A DNA stretch of 37,807 nucleotides, taken from NCBI GenBank assembly GCA_944388405.1, contig CALXIQ010000008.1, positions 1 through 37,807 on the forward strand. Direction: 5' to 3'. The stretch comes from an uncultured Ruminococcus sp. Its GTDB lineage: Bacteria; Bacillota; Clostridia; Oscillospirales; Ruminococcaceae. This document shows positions 34,557-37,807 of the stretch, one piece after another (position 1 is the stretch's first letter; each line of letters starts with the position of its first letter). The notes under the pieces are model-generated. The model searched no databases. It was not told the origin of the DNA and saw only the letters and a list, made by a program, of their open reading frames with translations. The position numbers were made by a program, and so were the translations under genes.

Positions 34557-37097
34557 GTGAAAGAGAGGTTTTCCGTTACCGGCATGACCTGTTCGGCTTG
34601 CTCGGCTCATGTGGAAAAAAGCGTGTCAAAGCTTGAGGGCGTAAACAATGTGGCGGTAAGTCTGCTTCAGAATTCAATGACTGTGGATTACGACGATAAA
34701 AAGCTTACCGAGCAGGATATAATTTCGGCAGTGGAAAAAGGCGGCTACGGAGCTTTTGTTCCGGGTAAGAAAGAAAGTGCGGAAAAAGTTGTTCCCGACA
34801 TGAGCGGGGAAATAAAAAAGCGCATGATATGGTCGCTGGTATTTCTTGTACCGCTGTTTTATTTGTGTATGGGGCATATGGCGAATATCCCCATTCCGCC
34901 TATTTTCACCGGACATGAGAATATGATGATTTTTGCGCTGACCCAGCTTTTTCTTACTGTGCCTATAGTTGTGATTAACAAGAATTATTTTATAAATGGG
35001 TTCAGAAATTTGTTTCACAGAGCGCCGAATATGGATAGTCTTATCGCTATCGGCTCCGCCGCGGCAGGGGGTTACAGCGCCGCCCAGCTTTTTGTAATGG
35101 CGTACCATATGGGCAGAGGGGATATGTCCGCCGCCCATGACGCTATGATGAATTTGTATTTTGAGTCCTGCGGCATGATTCTCACCCTGATAACTGTGGG
35201 AAAATTTCTCGAAGCACGCTCCAAGGGCAAGACCTCCCGGGCGATTGAAAAGCTTATGAATCTTGCTCCCAAAACGGCAGTGGTAATCCGTAACGGTGAG
35301 GAGGTTACAATACCTCTGGAACAGCTGGCGGTGGGGGATATATTTGTGGTAAGATCCGGTCAGACAATACCTTGCGACGGAAAAATAGTCGAGGGAAGCT
35401 GTTCGGTTGACCAGTCGGCAATTACCGGAGAGAGCATTCCCGTTTCAAAGACCGCCGACGATGAGGTGATTGGTGGCACAATTGTGTCGGGGGGATTTTT
35501 AAAGGGCAGATGCGTCAAAACGGGAGAGGACACCACTCTTTCTCAGATTATAAAGCTTGTAGAAGAAGCGGCGTCCTCAAAGGCTCCCATCTCAAAGCTT
35601 GCCGACAGGGTAAGCGGGGTTTTTGTTCCAATTGTTATAGGAATAGCTCTTGTGGCGGCGATAGTTTGGCTTGTGATAGGCGCAAGCTTCGCTACTGCCC
35701 TGTCGGTAGGAATTGCAGTGCTGGTAATCTCCTGCCCCTGTGCGCTGGGTCTTGCAACGCCTACTGCAATAATGGTGGGCACGGGAAAAGGCGCTGAAAA
35801 AGGAATACTGATAAAATCTGCCGAAAGTCTTGAACTTGCCCATAAGGTCACCACCGTGGTACTGGATAAAACGGGCACGGTGACAAACGGAACGCCTTCG
35901 GTAACAGACGCAATTTATTTGGGTTGTGAAGAACCTGAGGTACTGGGTGGAATATATTCGCTGGAAAAGGCGTCGTCTCATCCGCTGTCAAAGGCGATAT
36001 GCTCTTATGCTGAAGCAAACGGTGCTACGGCTTTTGACTGCAAGGATTTTGAGGAAATCCACGGCGGAGGAATCAAAGGACGGGTCGGTAACGATATAAT
36101 CTGCGCCGGAAATAAGCGGCTGATGTCAGAACAGGGAGCGGACGTTTCAGAATATGAAATGCGGGTAGAGAAACTTGCCGACGAGGGAAAAACTCCGCTT
36201 TATATTTCAGTGAACGGCAGTCTGAAAGCAATCATTGCCGTAAAGGATACCGTTAAGAATACCGGAAGAAACGCTGTAGCTCAGTTTAAGAAAATGGGCA
36301 TGAAGGTGGTAATGCTTACCGGTGACAACAAACGGACAGCCGAAGCCATAAGGCGAGAGCTTGATATTGACACCGCTATAGCGGAGGTGCTTCCGCAGGA
36401 TAAGGAGCGGGAAATAAGACGTTTGCAGGAAAGCGGCGAGAAGGTGGCAATGATAGGCGACGGAATAAACGACGCTCCGGCTCTTGCCAGAGCGGACGTT
36501 GGAATTGCTATCGGAGCCGGACAGGATATCGCAATTGAGTCGGCGGATATCGTGCTTATGAAAAGTGATCTTCAGGATGCGGCGTCGGCTTTCCAGCTGA
36601 GCAGAGCGACCATCAGAAACATCAAGGAAAATCTTTTCTGGGCGCTGTTTTATAACTCACTGGGAATACCATTGGCGGCAGGCGTTTTTTATCCGCTTAC
36701 AGGCTGGACCCTTAATCCTATGTTCGGAGCGGCGGCAATGAGTTTAAGCTCGGTATTTGTAGTGACAAACGCTTTAAGGCTTAAATTCTTCAAGCCGAAA
36801 TTCAGCTATGTTCCCCTTGAAGCTGCATCGCCGGCAGATGGAGTAAATCAACAATCATTTAAATCGAAAGGAACTGATACTATGAAAAAGACAATTAAAA
36901 TCAATGGAATGATGTGCGCTCACTGTGTGGCTCATGTTGAAAAGGCGCTTAATGCTATCGACGGAGTAACTGCGGCAAAGGCGGTCCTTGAGGACAACGC
37001 CGCTTATGTTACCATGGATAAGAGCGTAGACGACGCAGTTCTGAAAGCTGCGGTTGAAGAGGCAGGCTATGAGGTGACAGGAATAAATGAAGGCTGA
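34557..37097 (+). CDS. copA: Copper-translocating P1B-type ATPase, fused to a C-terminal copper chaperone domain
   Basis: It exports Cu(I) using ATP. From GTG 34557 (AAAGGA 9 bases upstream) the 846-residue product has: an N-terminal heavy-metal domain with GMTCSAC (C12, C15); membrane helices; the actuator TGES; the transport motif CPC (393-395) in SCPCALGLATP; the phosphorylated D437 in DKTGT; GDGINDAPALARADVGIAIG; and a final pair of helices. After a ~25-residue linker comes a second heavy-metal domain (776-846, with CAHC at 787-790). Longer frames from TTG 34452 would start upstream of the promoter; ATG 34548 directly abuts AAGGA. The gene overlaps csoR by 11 bases. Regulation is by copper through CsoR. 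Confidence 0.93.
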   Translation: MKERFSVTGMTCSACSAHVEKSVSKLEGVNNVAVSLLQNSMTVDYDDKKLTEQDIISAVEKGGYGAFVPGKKESAEKVVPDMSGEIKKRMIWSLVFLVPLFYLCMGHMANIPIPPIFTGHENMMIFALTQLFLTVPIVVINKNYFINGFRNLFHRAPNMDSLIAIGSAAAGGYSAAQLFVMAYHMGRGDMSAAHDAMMNLYFESCGMILTLITVGKFLEARSKGKTSRAIEKLMNLAPKTAVVIRNGEEVTIPLEQLAVGDIFVVRSGQTIPCDGKIVEGSCSVDQSAITGESIPVSKTADDEVIGGTIVSGGFLKGRCVKTGEDTTLSQIIKLVEEAASSKAPISKLADRVSGVFVPIVIGIALVAAIVWLVIGASFATALSVGIAVLVISCPCALGLATPTAIMVGTGKGAEKGILIKSAESLELAHKVTTVVLDKTGTVTNGTPSVTDAIYLGCEEPEVLGGIYSLEKASSHPLSKAICSYAEANGATAFDCKDFEEIHGGGIKGRVGNDIICAGNKRLMSEQGADVSEYEMRVEKLADEGKTPLYISVNGSLKAIIAVKDTVKNTGRNAVAQFKKMGMKVVMLTGDNKRTAEAIRRELDIDTAIAEVLPQDKEREIRRLQESGEKVAMIGDGINDAPALARADVGIAIGAGQDIAIESADIVLMKSDLQDAASAFQLSRATIRNIKENLFWALFYNSLGIPLAAGVFYPLTGWTLNPMFGAAAMSLSSVFVVTNALRLKFFKPKFSYVPLEAASPADGVNQQSFKSKGTDTMKKTIKINGMMCAHCVAHVEKALNAIDGVTAAKAVLEDNAAYVTMDKSVDDAVLKAAVEEAGYEVTGINEG
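36882..37097 (+). CDS. copZ: Possible free CopZ-like chaperone from an internal start in copA
   Basis: Within copA and in the same frame, AAAGGA (36867-36872) lies 9 bases before ATG 36882, an ideal initiation site. Initiation here would give a 71-residue protein beginning MKKTIKINGMMCAHC, the size and metal-binding motif of a stand-alone CopZ chaperone (usually about 69 residues). CopZ delivers Cu(I) to CopA. The same segment is also read as the C-terminal domain of CopA. Either the gene is a fusion that kept its old ribosome site, or both products are made. Confidence 0.55.
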   Translation: MKKTIKINGMMCAHCVAHVEKALNAIDGVTAAKAVLEDNAAYVTMDKSVDDAVLKAAVEEAGYEVTGINEG

Positions 37098-37344
37098 TAA
37101 AAACGACGTTACCTCGCTTATAAAAACCGCAAGAGGACAGCTTGACGGGATTCTGAAAATGATTGAGGAGGACCGTTATTGCATGGATATTTCCAATCAG
37201 CTTATGGCGGCTCAGGCGATTATAAAGAAAGCCAACAAGGCAATTCTGACATCCCATATGCAGTGCTGTGTAACGGAAGCAGTTGAAAGCGGTAATGCTC
37301 AGGAAAAAATCGATGAGCTAGTAAATCTTATAAACAAGCTGTAA
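37087..37344 (+). CDS. csoR: Copper-sensing repressor CsoR
   Basis: An 85-residue all-helical repressor of the CsoR/RcnR/FrmR family. The Cu(I) ligands form the C-H-C pattern C32, H57 and C61, with the spacing of known CsoR proteins (25 and 4 residues); C60 is an extra cysteine. Copper binding releases the DNA. Its ATG lies 11 bases inside copA, so translation is coupled. Its likely operator is the C-run/G-run palindrome at 34510-34528, making a closed copper feedback loop. Confidence 0.93.
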   Translation: MKADKNDVTSLIKTARGQLDGILKMIEEDRYCMDISNQLMAAQAIIKKANKAILTSHMQCCVTEAVESGNAQEKIDELVNLINKL

Positions 37345-37352
37345 CATTCAGC

Positions 37353-37410
37353 AAAGCCCGAAAATACGCGACTGGCTTAACAGTCGGGTGGTGTTTTCGG
37401 GCTTGTTTTA
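37353..37410 (+). terminator. Terminator after csoR
   Basis: The outer stem AAGCCCGAAAA / TTTTCGGGCTT encloses an inner CGACTG/CAGTCG stem. GTTTTATT follows. Confidence 0.82.
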
Positions 37411-37456
37411 TTGACTTTGAAAAAGGGCTATGCTATAATGACCATGAACCATGGTT
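37411..37456 (+). promoter_or_regulatory. Promoter and operator-like palindrome of the XRE gene
   Basis: TTGACT (37411-37416), 17 bp, TATAAT (37434-37439). The palindrome AACCATGGTT (37447-37456) covers the expected start site and may be the autoregulatory operator of the XRE protein. Confidence 0.7.
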
Positions 37457-37487
37457 ATGACAAATTCCAAGAAAGCGGTGAAGGGTA

Positions 37488-37628
37488 ATGAAAGAGAAAA
37501 TTACATTAGGAAAATTTATTCAGGAGAAACGCAAAGCCAAGGGCTTGTCTCAACGGCAGCTGGCAGAGATGCTTTTTGTAACGGAATCTGCCGTAAGCAA
37601 GTGGGAGAGGGGGGGTTCACTTAGATAA
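37488..37628 (+). pseudogene. XRE-family regulator, truncated inside its helix-turn-helix
   Basis: ATG 37488 opens a typical XRE DNA-binding domain: FIQEKRKAKGLSQRQLAEML, then TESAVSKWERG (to residue 42). In intact relatives this motif is followed by further helices and usually a C-terminal domain. Here the frame leaves homology in a run of seven G (37609-37615) and stops at 37626 after GSLR, giving only 46 residues. The downstream DNA does not resemble an XRE gene in any frame I read. The promoter is intact, so loss looks recent: insertion of a mobile element or rearrangement, less likely an assembly join. Confidence 0.75.
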
Positions 37629-37807
37629 AGATACCACATCAATAATCCCACGCTGACTTTTGCTCAACCGATACAGCCAGAGGGCTGGATAACAAGAAAA
37701 GGCGGTATGCGCCCCGTGGAGGGGTAGCGTACCGCCTTTTCTTGTGGGGGTTTCCAAAGGGGGCAACGCCCCCATTTGGCACACGACTTTGCGAAGCAAA
37801 GTGTAGT
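37616..37807. mobile_element. Unidentified palindrome-rich DNA, probable end of an inserted element
   Basis: It starts where XRE homology ends and runs off the window. It holds a perfect 16-bp stem (37692-37707 / 37730-37745), then GGGGGC-AAC-GCCCCC (37759-37773) inside CCAAA/TTTGG, then CTTTGC-GAA-GCAAAG (37787-37801). A 60-codon minus-strand frame covers 37617-37799, but it shows no domain and overlaps every hairpin, so I do not call it a gene. Base composition (long G and C runs) differs from the flanking csoR region. No integrase or transposase is visible. Confidence 0.45.
37692..37745. terminator. Strong bidirectional hairpin in the right-end element
   Basis: The 16-bp perfect stem (AAGAAAAGGCGGTA on the left, TACCGCCTTTTCTT on the right) encloses a CCCC/GGGG inner stem. 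The A-rich and T-rich ends would work as a terminator on both strands. Confidence 0.7.

Noticed and set aside
37617..37799. 60-codon minus-strand open frame at the right end
   Set aside because: It overlaps three palindromes, shows no domain and has no clear ribosome site; it is probably a by-product of the repeats.

Overview
The window looks like chromosomal DNA of an anaerobic Firmicute, most likely a Ruminococcus-type member of the Oscillospiraceae. The evidence is moderate G+C, near-consensus sigma-A promoters (TTGACA, 17 bp, TATAAT) with strong AGGAGG-type ribosome sites, frequent TTG starts, a complete V/A-type ATPase operon, a type III glutamine synthetase, a type I pullulanase, GTP-dependent PEP carboxykinase, Rex, CsoR, and a cell-wall protein with a Ruminococcus-like PVTG/KKK anchor. 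The species cannot be fixed from sequence reading alone.

Layout. 1-8110 (+): the 3' end of pckG; a large secreted, membrane-anchored protein with two zinc-ribbon-like motifs, preceded by a long leader hairpin; an MraY-type transferase; cytoplasmic type I pullulanase; and a flavin reductase-like gene with its TetR regulator under a promoter carrying two TetR-like palindromes. 8197-15841 (-): glyQS, rnr, a GNAT acetyltransferase and secG, then the threonine-branch operon pheB(ACT)-hom-thrB. 16039-25494 (+): a V/A-ATPase operon in the order G/H-C-I-K-F-E-A-B-D, ending in a translationally coupled DUF308 membrane gene. 25595-27840 (+): glutamine synthetase III behind a promoter-terminator leader that looks like an antitermination switch. 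27936-28146 (+): a candidate structured non-coding RNA, 6S-like in outline. 28169-32175 (+): acn-icd-rex, with a Rex-like operator over the acn -35 box. 32350-34402 (+): a modular, Ser/Asp-linked surface protein behind two cre-like boxes. 34474-37344 (+): copA (with an internal copZ-like start) and csoR, behind a CsoR-type operator. 37411-37807: an XRE regulator gene cut off inside its helix-turn-helix by unrelated, palindrome-rich DNA running off the window.

How the genes work together. Aconitase and isocitrate dehydrogenase make 2-oxoglutarate and NADPH. Glutamine synthetase assimilates ammonia using glutamate derived from that 2-oxoglutarate. Rex probably ties acn-icd to the NADH/NAD+ ratio. 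PEP carboxykinase, pullulanase and the cre-controlled surface protein fit a fermentative polysaccharide user. The V/A-ATPase handles cation pumping, and copA/copZ/csoR is a self-contained copper-efflux circuit.

I found no CRISPR array, tRNA, rRNA or complete mobile element, and no obvious new multi-gene system. The most interesting unexplained signals are regulatory: the 35-bp hairpin before the zinc-ribbon gene, the glutamine synthetase leader switch, the candidate ncRNA before acn, the Rex-like operator, the internal copZ start, and the foreign junction at the right end.
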